Positions 1 through 6,179 of a stretch of 6,179 nt of DNA are shown here, piece after piece. The notes under the pieces are model-generated. The model was not told the DNA's origin. It made no database searches and worked only from the letters and a program-made list of their open reading frames with translations. The position numbers were made by a program, and so were the translations under genes. Source of the stretch: Gemmatimonas sp. UBA2094 (GTDB taxonomy: Bacteria > Gemmatimonadota > Gemmatimonadetes > Gemmatimonadales > Gemmatimonadaceae). Where the stretch lies: assembly GCA_002331565.1 (NCBI GenBank), contig DCZC01000057.1, positions 4,720 to 10,898 of the forward strand, read 5' to 3'. Every line of letters starts with the position of its first letter. The first letter of the stretch is position 1.

Positions 1-393
1 CCGGCGTTCATGCAGCTCGAAGGGCTCGCCATCGACGAGGGAGTGAGCTTCGTCGATCTCAAGGCCACCCTTGCCGAGTTCGCGCGCCGCTTCTACGGAG
101 CGTCGCGTCGCGTGCGGTTCGGGCCGTCGTACTTTCCGTTCGTCGAACCCGGCGCGCAGATGGACGTCGAGGTCGACCTCGGCGACGGCAAGGGACTGCG
201 CTGGGTGGAGATCCTCGGCTGCGGCATGGTGCATCCCAACGTCATCGAGGCTGCCGGCCTCGACAGCGAGAAGTACACCGGCTGGGCCTTCGGTATGGGT
301 CCGGCACGCATCGCCATGTCGCGCTACGGCGTGAACGACATCCGCATTCTCTACGACTCAGACGTCCGCTTCTTGGAGCAGTTCGCTCGATGA
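1..393 (+). CDS. pheS: Phenylalanyl-tRNA synthetase alpha subunit, C-terminal part (5' end outside window)
   Basis: This is the catalytic alpha subunit of the cytoplasmic (alpha-beta)2 class II synthetase that charges tRNA-Phe with phenylalanine. The reading frame is open from base 1, giving the last 130 residues; the N-terminal coiled coil and the start of the catalytic domain lie upstream of the window. Visible family signatures are FMQLEGL at the very start, the motif 2 region with [14 protein letters not shown], then GCGMVHPNV, and the motif 3 region with [20 protein letters not shown], ending in RFLEQF as alpha subunits normally do. One oddity is that the usual FHQ(x)EGL reads FMQLEGL, with Met in place of His while the substrate-pocket Gln is kept. 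The TGA stop overlaps the pheT start in an ATGA, so the two subunits are probably translationally coupled to keep them in equal amounts. Identity is essentially certain. Confidence 0.97.
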   Translation, partial: PAFMQLEGLAIDEGVSFVDLKATLAEFARRFYGASRRVRFGPSYFPFVEPGAQMDVEVDLGDGKGLRWVEILGCGMVHPNVIEAAGLDSEKYTGWAFGMGPARIAMSRYGVNDIRILYDSDVRFLEQFAR

Positions 394-2825
394 TTGTTTC
401 GCACGAGTGGCTCAAGCAATTCGTTCCGCATACGCTCAGCGCGCAGGAGATCGGCGACGCGCTGAGCCGGCACTGTGTCACGCTCGATAATATCGAGTCG
501 CTGGGCGCGCATCTGTCGGCGTTCGTGGTGGCCCAGGTGGTCGAGGCGGGACGCCACCCCAATTCGGACCACCTCTGGGTGACGAAGGTCGACGACGGCA
601 GCGGCACGCTGCTCGACGTGGTATGCGGCGCCCCCAACGTGGTGGCGGGGCACAAGTATCCGTTCGCACGCACGGGCACCGTGATGCCGAACGGACTCAA
701 AATCGAAAAGCGCAAGATCCGGGGCGAGACCTCCAACGGCATGCTCTGTTCCGCGCGCGAACTGGGGTTGGGCGATGAGCACGACGGCATTCTCGCGCTC
801 GAGACGGCCGTGCCGCCGGGAACGCCGATTCTCGAGGTGTTGCAAGCCGCCGATGCCCGGCTCGATCTCGACGTACTGCCCAATCGCCCCGATCTGCTGT
901 CGCATGTCGGAGTGGCGCGCGAGGTGAGTGCCATCATCGGGGTCGCCATGCGTCACGCGCCCGCGGACATTACGAGCGCGCCGGCCACGCTGGCGGCCAC
1001 CTGCGGTGCCACGACGGTGCAGGGAAGGTACGCGGCCGTGACGATAGCGGACACACACGCGTGCCCGCGGTACGTTGCGGTGATCATCAAGGGCGTGAAG
1101 GTCGGGCCGAGTCCCGAGTGGCTCAAGCAGCGGCTCGACGGCATTGGGGCGCGCAGCATCAGCAACGTCGTCGATGCCACGAACTACGTGCTGCACGGCC
1201 TCGGCCAGCCGGTGCACGCGTTCGATCTGGCGACGCTGTCGGACCGCGCCATTGTCGTGCGGGCTACACGGGAGGGCGAGCGAATCGTCACGCTCGACGG
1301 CGCCGAGCGTGCGCTCGATGCGGGTACCGTGTGCATCTGCGATGGCGCCGCACCCGTGGCGCTCGCGGGGGTGATGGGCGGATTGCAAAGCGAGGTGACC
1401 GAGGCCACGACCGACGTCCTCCTCGAGGTGGCGGTGTTCGATACGCGCTTCGTGCGGAAGGTGCGAAAGGCCGTCGGTCTCAACACCGATGCGAGCTATC
1501 GTTACGAGCGCGGCATCGACGCCGGGGACACGCAGCAGGTCGCACGTCTCGCCGCGGCGCTCATCACACAGGTGGCAGGTGGCGACGTGGTGGAAATCCT
1601 CGACGCGGGAGCAGCGCCGGCGCCGCGTGCGGCCGTCACGTTGCGGCCCGCGCGTCTGGCCCGCCTGTTGGGGATCGCTGTGTCTACCGAGGAGATCGTG
1701 CGTCGCCTCGAGTCGCTTGGGTGTGTGGTGACATCTGACGGCGAAGCGTTGGCCGTGCACGCGCCGTCGTGGCGTCACGATCTGCTGCTCGAGGTCGATC
1801 TCATCGAAGAAGTCGCGCGCCTCGTTGGATTCGATGCGCTCCCGGATGAACTGCGGCCGTTCCGTCCAGGTACGGCGCCGGATCATCCGCTCCATCTCGC
1901 GTCGCGTCGGGTACGCGACCTGCTGGTGGGCGCCGGATTGGCCGAAACCCGGCCGATGCCATTTACGGCGAGCGGCGACGAGCACAGCCCACGCGTGCGT
2001 AATCCGCTCGCGGAGGACGAACCATTTCTGCGCGCCTCGGTCCTCGACACGCTGGCGCGGCGCGCGGAGTACAACCTCTCGCGCATGCAGGGCAATTTGC
2101 GCCTGTTCGAGATCGGCAACGTCTTCATCCCGCGAGCAGACCGTCTGCCGAGCGAGGAAATGCGCGTCGGCGCGCTGCTCATGGGTGCCCGCCGCCCAGC
2201 GCATTTCACGGAGCCTGAGCCGGCTGCCTTCGACGTCTGGGATGCGAAGGAACTCGCGGAGCGAATTGCGGTCGCCGCGTTTCCGGGTCGGGCGGTTCGG
2301 CTGACCGCCGCGGCCGCGCCGGTGGTCTGGGCAATCGAGATCGACGGCGTGGGTGTCGTCGGGCGGGTGGAGCAGGTGTCCGTCGACAAGCCCGTGTGGG
2401 CGAGCGACGCGTGGGGGGTGGAGGTTGCGTTGGGCGAGTTGTCGAGTGACGATGTCGCGGCGGCGCGTGCGCACGCGCACGCACCGGCAGAACGTGAATC
2501 CGGCGCCACCCGCGCAGTGCGTTTCGCGCCGCTGCCGACTACGCCCGCGGCCGAGATCGATCTCGCCTTGGTGGTGCCCGACACAACCTTGGCGGCGACC
2601 GTCGAGGCGACACTGAAGGCGGCGGGCGGGGAACTGCTCGAGCGGGTGGAGTTGTTCGATGAGTTCCGCGGGACGGGAATCCCGGCCGGCATGCGCAGCT
2701 TGGCGTGGCGGTTGACGTGGCGCCATCCGGAGCGCACCCTGCGTGACAAGGAGATCGAGGGGCGCCGGTCCCGTGTCCTCGACATTCTCGACAAGGAACT
2801 GGGTATCCGTCCTCGTGCGTCCTGA
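390..2825 (+). CDS. pheT: Phenylalanyl-tRNA synthetase beta subunit
   Basis: This is the 811-residue beta subunit of phenylalanyl-tRNA synthetase, a normal length for the bacterial family (about 800). It binds tRNA-Phe and hydrolyses mischarged Tyr-tRNA-Phe. Domains in order: an EMAP-type OB-fold tRNA-binding domain at about residues 46-140 ([27 protein letters not shown]); the B3/B4 editing domain at about 225-375 ([33 protein letters not shown]); B5 at about 412-485 ([18 protein letters not shown]); a catalytic-like core at about 488-690 without active-site motifs; and the ferredoxin-fold anticodon-binding domain at about 708-808 ([26 protein letters not shown]). The ATG overlaps the pheS stop by 4 nt, with GGAG at 375-378 about 11 nt upstream. 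A low-complexity Ala/His/Arg linker around residues 691-703 separates the core from the C-terminal domain. No defects are seen. Confidence 0.98.
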   Translation: MIVSHEWLKQFVPHTLSAQEIGDALSRHCVTLDNIESLGAHLSAFVVAQVVEAGRHPNSDHLWVTKVDDGSGTLLDVVCGAPNVVAGHKYPFARTGTVMPNGLKIEKRKIRGETSNGMLCSARELGLGDEHDGILALETAVPPGTPILEVLQAADARLDLDVLPNRPDLLSHVGVAREVSAIIGVAMRHAPADITSAPATLAATCGATTVQGRYAAVTIADTHACPRYVAVIIKGVKVGPSPEWLKQRLDGIGARSISNVVDATNYVLHGLGQPVHAFDLATLSDRAIVVRATREGERIVTLDGAERALDAGTVCICDGAAPVALAGVMGGLQSEVTEATTDVLLEVAVFDTRFVRKVRKAVGLNTDASYRYERGIDAGDTQQVARLAAALITQVAGGDVVEILDAGAAPAPRAAVTLRPARLARLLGIAVSTEEIVRRLESLGCVVTSDGEALAVHAPSWRHDLLLEVDLIEEVARLVGFDALPDELRPFRPGTAPDHPLHLASRRVRDLLVGAGLAETRPMPFTASGDEHSPRVRNPLAEDEPFLRASVLDTLARRAEYNLSRMQGNLRLFEIGNVFIPRADRLPSEEMRVGALLMGARRPAHFTEPEPAAFDVWDAKELAERIAVAAFPGRAVRLTAAAAPVVWAIEIDGVGVVGRVEQVSVDKPVWASDAWGVEVALGELSSDDVAAARAHAHAPAERESGATRAVRFAPLPTTPAAEIDLALVVPDTTLAATVEATLKAAGGELLERVELFDEFRGTGIPAGMRSLAWRLTWRHPERTLRDKEIEGRRSRVLDILDKELGIRPRAS

Positions 2826-3255
2826 AATAGCCGCCTTTCGCGAGCTGGAAACGCTCGTGCGGAACCTGAGCGACCAACTGGCGGGCTTCCGTCGGCGGGC
2901 GCTCGCCGCGGAAGCGCGTTCGCGAGAACTGGAGCAGATCCTCGCCGGGATGACGGGCAAGTTGGACGAGGTGCGTCAGCATGCCGAGGATACGCAGGCC
3001 TCGCGGGATGCGGCGGTGGTGGAGGCTCGTACCCTCGAGGCGCAGTTGGCGGCGGCGCGCGCTGACGTAGAGCGGGTGCAGGTCGCGTTCGCCGAGGTCT
3101 CGGCCAAGGCGACGCCGGAGGCCTTGGATCAGGAGTTGGCCCGCGAGAATGAACGACTCCGCACGCGCCTCCACGACGCGAGGGAGAAGACGGGCCAGCT
3201 GAGTGAGCGTGTCCGGTTCCTCCGCCAGCAGATGCAGCAAGGAGCCGAGCGATGA
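2815..3255 (+). CDS. Coiled-coil protein upstream of zapA, possible ZapB-like division partner
   Basis: This is a 146-residue, strongly charged, soluble protein with no signal peptide or membrane segment. I chose the GTG at 2815, which overlaps the pheT end by 11 nt and gives [18 protein letters not shown]. The frame is open further upstream (to 2743), but that stretch would lie in the conserved pheT end and reads as non-helical. Nearly all of the protein shows heptad-like spacing of Leu/Ala with Glu, Arg and Gln, from about residue 10 to the C-terminus. A helix near the end contains ENERLR (from residue 111), and ERVRFLRQQM follows shortly after. There is no enzymatic motif. It is fused by an ATGA overlap to zapA, so the two are probably made together. 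Small coiled-coil genes next to zapA are known in other bacteria, and ZapB is a coiled-coil Z-ring factor that binds ZapA, so a role as a ZapA partner is a reasonable inference from context. Sequence alone does not prove it, since coiled coils look alike by composition. Confidence 0.88.
   Translation: MRPEIAAFRELETLVRNLSDQLAGFRRRALAAEARSRELEQILAGMTGKLDEVRQHAEDTQASRDAAVVEARTLEAQLAAARADVERVQVAFAEVSAKATPEALDQELARENERLRTRLHDAREKTGQLSERVRFLRQQMQQGAER
3239..3244 (+). promoter_or_regulatory. Strong Shine-Dalgarno site for zapA
   Basis: AAGGAG lies inside the end of the coiled-coil gene, 7 nt before the ATG at 3252 and 10 nt before a second in-frame ATG at 3255. It is the best ribosome binding site in the window. 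Both ATGs are usable; the first forms the ATGA overlap with the upstream stop. The site suggests ZapA can be translated well independently of simple read-through coupling. Confidence 0.8.
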
Positions 3256-3563
3256 TGGAGCAGCGGACGGTCGTGAAGGTGCGCATCATGGGCGATGAGT
3301 ACACCCTGCGCACCGAGGCGTCGCCGGAGCACACGAGGGCCGTGGCCGAGCATGTGGACCGGACAATCCGGTCGATCCTGAGCGGCGGTACGTCCATGGA
3401 AACGCAGAAGGCGGCCATTCTGGCGGCGCTGCAGATCACCGATGAACTCTTCCGCGAGCGGGCGTCGTTGGAAGGGGTCACGGGAGACATGAAGCAGCTG
3501 GCGTCGGATATCCGGCCCCTGCTGCCCCCCGCCAAGCGGGGGGACGACCTGGGAACCGCGTAG
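3252..3563 (+). CDS. zapA: Cell division protein ZapA
   Basis: ZapA is a small cytoplasmic protein that binds FtsZ and bundles its protofilaments, stabilising the division ring at mid-cell. The 103-residue product has the typical layout and length: an N-terminal beta-rich head (VVKVRIMGDEYTLRTEASPEH, about residues 6-26), the helix with AVAEHVDRTIRSIL (about 28-43), and a long helix beginning METQKAAILAALQITDELFRE that forms the dimer/tetramer coiled coil. The C-terminal tail (RPLLPPAKRGDDLGTA) is polar and probably disordered; its DNA encodes a perfect GC hairpin described separately. The start is ATG 3252, overlapping the upstream stop by 4 nt; a second Met follows directly. The gene sits between a coiled-coil gene and a probable 6S RNA gene, the same zapA-ssrS order known from Gammaproteobacteria and other phyla, which supports both calls. 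Confidence 0.95.
   Translation: MMEQRTVVKVRIMGDEYTLRTEASPEHTRAVAEHVDRTIRSILSGGTSMETQKAAILAALQITDELFRERASLEGVTGDMKQLASDIRPLLPPAKRGDDLGTA
3525..3543 (+). other. Perfect 8-bp GC hairpin in the 3' end of zapA
   Basis: CCCCCCGC (3525-3532) pairs perfectly with GCGGGGGG (3536-3543) around a CAA loop. It lies inside the zapA reading frame, over the codons for the PPAKRG tail, and ends about 23 nt before the inferred 6S RNA 5' end. No T-run follows, so it is not a standard intrinsic terminator. It could pause polymerase, protect an mRNA 3' end after processing, or simply reflect Pro/Gly codons in a GC-rich genome. Confidence 0.6.
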
Positions 3564-3566
3564 CCC

Positions 3567-3746
3567 GGACCGCGTGGGCTGGGGTCCATGACGGCCCCTG
3601 TTGCGGCCCCTTCCGCCGTTCCGTACTATCTGTGGAACGGCTCGCGGCGGGCCGGCCGACGGGATGCGCGCCAGCTGGCGCAGCAGCCATTCCCGGCGGT
3701 CGCCGTTGGTGGGCGTCCGAACGATAGATCCTGCGGCTCACGATCC
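3567..3746 (+). ncRNA. ssrS: Probable 6S RNA
   Basis: 6S RNA mimics an open promoter, binds the housekeeping RNA polymerase holoenzyme and represses transcription, mainly in stationary phase. Evidence is position plus a hand fold. The region is the non-coding gap after zapA, the classic place for this gene, and gives about 180 nt, the usual size. Closing stem: 3573-3586 (CGTGGGCTGGGGTC) pairs with 3727-3742 (GATCCTGCGGCTCACG), with one 2-nt bulge and several G-U pairs; GGA/TCC at 3567-3569 and 3744-3746 may extend it. A second block pairs 3590-3597 with 3711-3717 with one bulged base. The 5' side of the central bubble holds a perfect 8-bp hairpin (3615-3622 with 3634-3641). The terminal stem pairs 3648-3664 with 3691-3705 with small interruptions, capped by GCGCC-AGCT-GGCGC (3668-3681). 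CCTGCGG on the 3' strand matches the conserved 3' strand of E. coli 6S RNA. Ends are approximate to several bases; no clear own promoter or terminator was found, so it may be cut from a longer transcript. Confidence 0.78.
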
Positions 3747-3749
3747 AAC

Positions 3750-3763
3750 CCGCGCTGGCGCGG
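3750..3763 (+). other. Short hairpin touching the rny ribosome binding site
   Basis: CCGCG (3750-3754) pairs with CGCGG (3759-3763) around a CTGG loop, just after the inferred 6S 3' end. Its last two G bases are the first two of the rny Shine-Dalgarno GGTGGAG, so the fold could slightly limit rny translation. No T-run follows, so it is not a simple terminator for the 6S RNA. The stem is only five pairs, and a regulatory role is speculative. Confidence 0.4.
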
Positions 3764-3768
3764 TGGAG
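3762..3768 (+). promoter_or_regulatory. Shine-Dalgarno site for rny
   Basis: GGTGGAG lies 11 nt before the ATG at 3780, a slightly long but workable spacing. It supports the chosen RNase Y start, which places a membrane segment directly at the N-terminus as expected for the family. Confidence 0.6.
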
Positions 3769-3779
3769 TATAAATCCCC

Positions 3780-5366
3780 ATGGGAGAATTCCCCCTCGCG
3801 GCGCTCATCGGCGCCCTGGGTGTAATCGCGGCTGTCCTTGGCTTCGTCGTCGGACGCAAGTCGGGTCGACAGGCGGAGCTCGTCGCCCAGCAGCGCGCGA
3901 AGGCAACGGCCGAGGAAACGGCCACGCGCATTCTCGAAGAGGCCGGCCGTGAGGCGGAGAATATCCGCAAGGGGGCCGTGGTTACCGGCCGCGAGGAGCT
4001 GCTGCAGCTTCGCGAAGCGCAGGAACAGGAAGTGCGCCAGCGGCGCGTAGAAGTCGAGCGCGAGGAAAAGCGGATCGTCGAGCGCGAGGCACAACTCGAC
4101 CGCGCGCGCGAGTCCCTCGATGGACGCGAGCAGGAATTGCAGCGTCGCGGCAAGGACCTCGGCGGGCGCGAGCAGGCGGCGGGGGTGCGTGAGCAGGAGC
4201 TCGAGCGTCTCATTGCCGACGAGCGGCGACGGCTGGAGCAGCTGGCCGGTCTGTCCGCAGACCAGGCGAAAGCCGAGCTCATCCGACGGCTCGAAGACGA
4301 AGCCTTGGCCGACGCGGCCAGCCGATTGCGGGAGATCCGCGAGTCGGCCAAGCGCAACGCGGAACGCGAAGCCAAGAAGATCGTGGCGCTGGCGGTGCAG
4401 CGCGTGGCGGCCGAAACCACGGCCGAGAGCACGGTGTCGGCGGTGGCGCTGCCCAACGACGAGATGAAGGGGCGCATCATCGGGCGAGAGGGGCGCAACA
4501 TCCGCGCGTTCGAACTGGCGACCGGGGTGGACGTCATCATCGACGACACGCCCGATACGGTCGTGGTGTCCTGCTTCGATCCGGTGCGGCGCGAAACCGC
4601 GCGCCTCGCGCTGGAAAAACTGGTGAGCGACGGCCGCATCCATCCCGGGCGCATCGAGGAAGTGGTGGCGAAGGCGCACAAAGAGGTCGACGCCGCCATC
4701 GTGGAGACGGGCGAACGGGCCGCGTACGAAGTCGGCGTGGCGGGACTGCACCCCGAGCTCATCAAGCTCATCGGGCGCATGAAGTGGCGCACCAGTTATG
4801 GTCAGAATATCCTCGCCCACAGCAAGGAAGTGGCGTGGCTGGCCGGCATGATGGCGGCCGAACTCGGTCTCGATGTGGCACTCGCCAAGCGCGGCGCGCT
4901 GTTGCACGACATCGGCAAGGTGCTCACCCACGAGCACGAAGGCACGCACGTGCAGCTGGGGGTGGAAGTCGCCACCAAGTATGGGGAGAATCCGCTCGTC
5001 GTGAACTGCATCGCGGCGCACCATGACGATGTACCGCACGAGAGCGAGGTGTCTGTGCTCGTGCAGGCGGCCGACGGTATTTCCGGCTCCCGTCCGGGTG
5101 CGCGTCGCGAAGCGTTCGAAACGTACGTCAAGCGTCTCGAAGGGCTCGAGAAGATCGCCTCGAGCTATCGCGGTGTCGAACGGGTGTTCGCCATTCAGGC
5201 GGGCCGCGAGGTGCGCGTGGTAGTGACGCCCGAACAGGTGGACGATGTGCGCATGACCGCGATGAGCGAGGAAATCGCGCGTCGCATCGAATCCGAGTTG
5301 CAGTATCCCGGCCAGATCAAGGTCGTGGTCATTCGTGAAAGCCGGGCGGTGGATTTTGCGCGCTGA
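3780..5366 (+). CDS. rny: Ribonuclease Y
   Basis: RNase Y is a membrane-anchored endoribonuclease that starts mRNA decay and processes some structured RNAs. The 528-residue product matches the usual length of about 520. Layout: an N-terminal membrane helix at about residues 6-24 ([20 protein letters not shown]) followed by basic GRKSGR; a long Glu/Arg/Gln-rich coiled coil at about 25-200; a KH RNA-binding domain at about 218-280 with the GxxG loop in [12 protein letters not shown]; and an HD phosphohydrolase domain with the metal-binding pair in LLHDIGK (His376-Asp377), then AAHHDD and [16 protein letters not shown]. The C-terminus ([10 protein letters not shown], then [15 protein letters not shown]) is typical. 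All active-site motifs are present, so it should be functional. It begins 33 nt after the inferred 6S RNA, and its stop overlaps the folD start by 11 nt. It may be transcribed with zapA and the 6S RNA or from a weak promoter within the gap. Confidence 0.98.
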   Translation: MGEFPLAALIGALGVIAAVLGFVVGRKSGRQAELVAQQRAKATAEETATRILEEAGREAENIRKGAVVTGREELLQLREAQEQEVRQRRVEVEREEKRIVEREAQLDRARESLDGREQELQRRGKDLGGREQAAGVREQELERLIADERRRLEQLAGLSADQAKAELIRRLEDEALADAASRLREIRESAKRNAEREAKKIVALAVQRVAAETTAESTVSAVALPNDEMKGRIIGREGRNIRAFELATGVDVIIDDTPDTVVVSCFDPVRRETARLALEKLVSDGRIHPGRIEEVVAKAHKEVDAAIVETGERAAYEVGVAGLHPELIKLIGRMKWRTSYGQNILAHSKEVAWLAGMMAAELGLDVALAKRGALLHDIGKVLTHEHEGTHVQLGVEVATKYGENPLVVNCIAAHHDDVPHESEVSVLVQAADGISGSRPGARREAFETYVKRLEGLEKIASSYRGVERVFAIQAGREVRVVVTPEQVDDVRMTAMSEEIARRIESELQYPGQIKVVVIRESRAVDFAR

Positions 5367-6179
5367 ACTGATCGATGGAAAAGCGATCGCGGAAGCGATC
5401 CGCAACGAAGTGGCATCCGACGTGGTCGCACTGTCGGCGCGGGGCGTGGTACCCGGGCTCACCGTTGTGCTCGTGGGCGACGATGCCGCCAGCGCCACCT
5501 ATGTCGGCGCCAAGGAGAAAGCCTCCAAGGCCGCGGGCATGCAAAGCGAAACCATTCGCCTGCCGGCCACCACCAGTCAGGATGCACTGCTCGCGGTGGT
5601 CGAACGGCTCAACGCCGATCCGACCGTGCACGGCATCCTCGTGCAGATGCCATTGCCCCGGCACATCGATCCCGACACGGTCATTCGGCACATTCTTCCA
5701 GAAAAGGATGTTGACGGGTTCCATCCGGTGAACGTCGGCAAGCTCCTCATCGGACACACCGACGGGTTCGTGTCGTGTACCCCCGCCGGGGTGATCGAGC
5801 TGCTCCTGCGGAGCGGGGTGGAGACGCGTGGTGCCGAGGCGGTGATCGTCGGACGCAGCAACATCGTGGGGAAGCCGATGGCCGCGTTGTTGGTGCAGGG
5901 ACGGGCCGGCGGAGATGCCACGGTCACGGTGTGCCACAGCCGCACCAGGGACCTCGCGTTCCACACGCGCCGTGCGGACATCCTCATTGCCGCGATCGGG
6001 CGCGCCGAAATGATCACGGGTGACATGATCAAGCCCGGTGCCGTCGTGATCGACGTGGGGATGAACACCAAGCCTGACGCGACAAAGGCGAAGGGGACGC
6101 GGCTGTGCGGTGACGTCCATTTCGAGAGCGCCGTGGAGGTGGCGTCGAAGATCACGCCGGTGCCCGGTGGCGTGGGGCC
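5356..6179 (+). CDS. folD: Bifunctional methylenetetrahydrofolate dehydrogenase / methenyltetrahydrofolate cyclohydrolase (3' end outside window)
   Basis: FolD oxidises 5,10-methylene-THF with NADP+ and hydrolyses the product to 10-formyl-THF, supplying one-carbon units for purines and initiator fMet-tRNA. The frame is open from TTG 5356 to the window end (274 codons), so roughly 15-25 residues of a typical 285-300 are missing. I chose TTG because it yields [19 protein letters not shown], aligning with the normal FolD start; no ATG or GTG lies nearby in frame. Catalytic features seen: Tyr49 and Lys53 in [26 protein letters not shown], the Rossmann motif [22 protein letters not shown], and [10 protein letters not shown] at the edge. 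One small oddity is SCTPAG where PCTPxG is usual. Its start overlaps the rny stop by 11 nt, suggesting coupling. The best nearby GGTGGA (5348-5353) lies only 2 nt from the TTG, too close for a normal Shine-Dalgarno, so initiation may rely on ribosomes ending rny. Confidence 0.97.
   Translation, partial: MRAELIDGKAIAEAIRNEVASDVVALSARGVVPGLTVVLVGDDAASATYVGAKEKASKAAGMQSETIRLPATTSQDALLAVVERLNADPTVHGILVQMPLPRHIDPDTVIRHILPEKDVDGFHPVNVGKLLIGHTDGFVSCTPAGVIELLLRSGVETRGAEAVIVGRSNIVGKPMAALLVQGRAGGDATVTVCHSRTRDLAFHTRRADILIAAIGRAEMITGDMIKPGAVVIDVGMNTKPDATKAKGTRLCGDVHFESAVEVASKITPVPGGVG

Noticed and set aside
1061..1738. A 225-codon plus-strand frame inside pheT
   Set aside because: Extremely Arg-rich out-of-frame translation of the conserved B3/B4 domain; shadow frame.
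2743..2814. Upstream extension of the coiled-coil gene to an ATG at 2743
   Set aside because: It would add residues encoded wholly within the conserved end of pheT, and they do not fit the helical pattern; GTG 2815 gives a tidier N-terminus.
351..2960. An 869-codon open frame on the minus strand opposite pheT
   Set aside because: It mirrors the well-conserved pheT and the coiled-coil gene, has an Arg/His-rich composition without domains, and is explained by high G+C codon bias that removes stops on the opposite strand.
1883..3589. A 568-codon minus-strand open frame across pheT, the coiled-coil gene and zapA
   Set aside because: It crosses three real genes, is Arg/Ser/Pro-rich low complexity, and has no domain signature.
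3588..3773. A 61-codon plus-strand open frame in the zapA-rny gap (and a 74-codon one at 3601-3825)
   Set aside because: Composition is Arg/Ala/Pro noise, there is no ribosome binding site, and the same bases form the 6S-like stems.
3750..3779. Intrinsic terminator after the 6S-like RNA
   Set aside because: The CCGCG/CGCGG stem is short and is followed by TGGAGTATAAAT rather than a T-run; it overlaps the rny ribosome binding site.
3738..5498. A 586-codon minus-strand open frame opposite rny
   Set aside because: It is antisense to the conserved RNase Y and the start of folD; composition is rich in Arg, His, Leu and Asp with no recognisable motif. Shadow frame.
1..6179. Mobile elements, CRISPR arrays, tRNA genes or a novel defence system
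   Set aside because: No transposase, integrase, direct-repeat array or tRNA-like fold was seen; all coding capacity is accounted for by housekeeping genes.

Overview
The window is a compact, strongly G+C-rich, all-plus-strand bacterial housekeeping cluster. In order it holds: the 3' part of pheS, complete pheT, a small coiled-coil gene, zapA, a probable 6S RNA gene (ssrS), rny (RNase Y), and the 5' nine-tenths of folD. The genes are packed end to end. Stop/start overlaps are 4 nt at pheS/pheT and coiled-coil/zapA, and 11 nt at pheT/coiled-coil and rny/folD. The only real gap is the 216 nt between zapA and rny, and most of it folds into a structure like 6S RNA. The combination pheST, zapA, 6S and rny, with a single-membrane-pass RNase Y and very high G+C, suggests a Gram-negative lineage outside the Gammaproteobacteria. 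Gemmatimonadota or a nearby group is my best guess, but I cannot prove this without a search.

Region by region: positions 1-2825 encode the two subunits of phenylalanyl-tRNA synthetase (alpha truncated at the window edge, beta complete with all its usual domains). Positions 2815-3563 encode a 146-residue coiled-coil protein that may be a ZapB-like partner, followed by ZapA, the FtsZ-ring stabiliser, which has a strong ribosome binding site. Positions 3567-3746 (about 180 nt) fold by hand into a long, interrupted rod with closing stem, internal bulge carrying a side hairpin, and terminal stem-loop. The 3' strand carries CCTGCGG, as in known 6S RNAs, and the locus lies directly downstream of zapA, the classic position. 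Positions 3780-5366 encode RNase Y (membrane anchor, coiled coil, KH, HD). Positions 5356-6179 encode FolD from a TTG start, running off the window end.

Functionally the cluster mixes translation (PheST), division (ZapA and coiled-coil partner), global transcription control (6S RNA, which sequesters housekeeping RNA polymerase), mRNA decay (RNase Y) and one-carbon folate metabolism (FolD). I see no mobile elements, CRISPR, phage genes or unknown defence system. The parts most likely to be missed by a routine annotation are the 6S RNA, the coiled-coil gene with its GTG start inside pheT, and the TTG start of folD.
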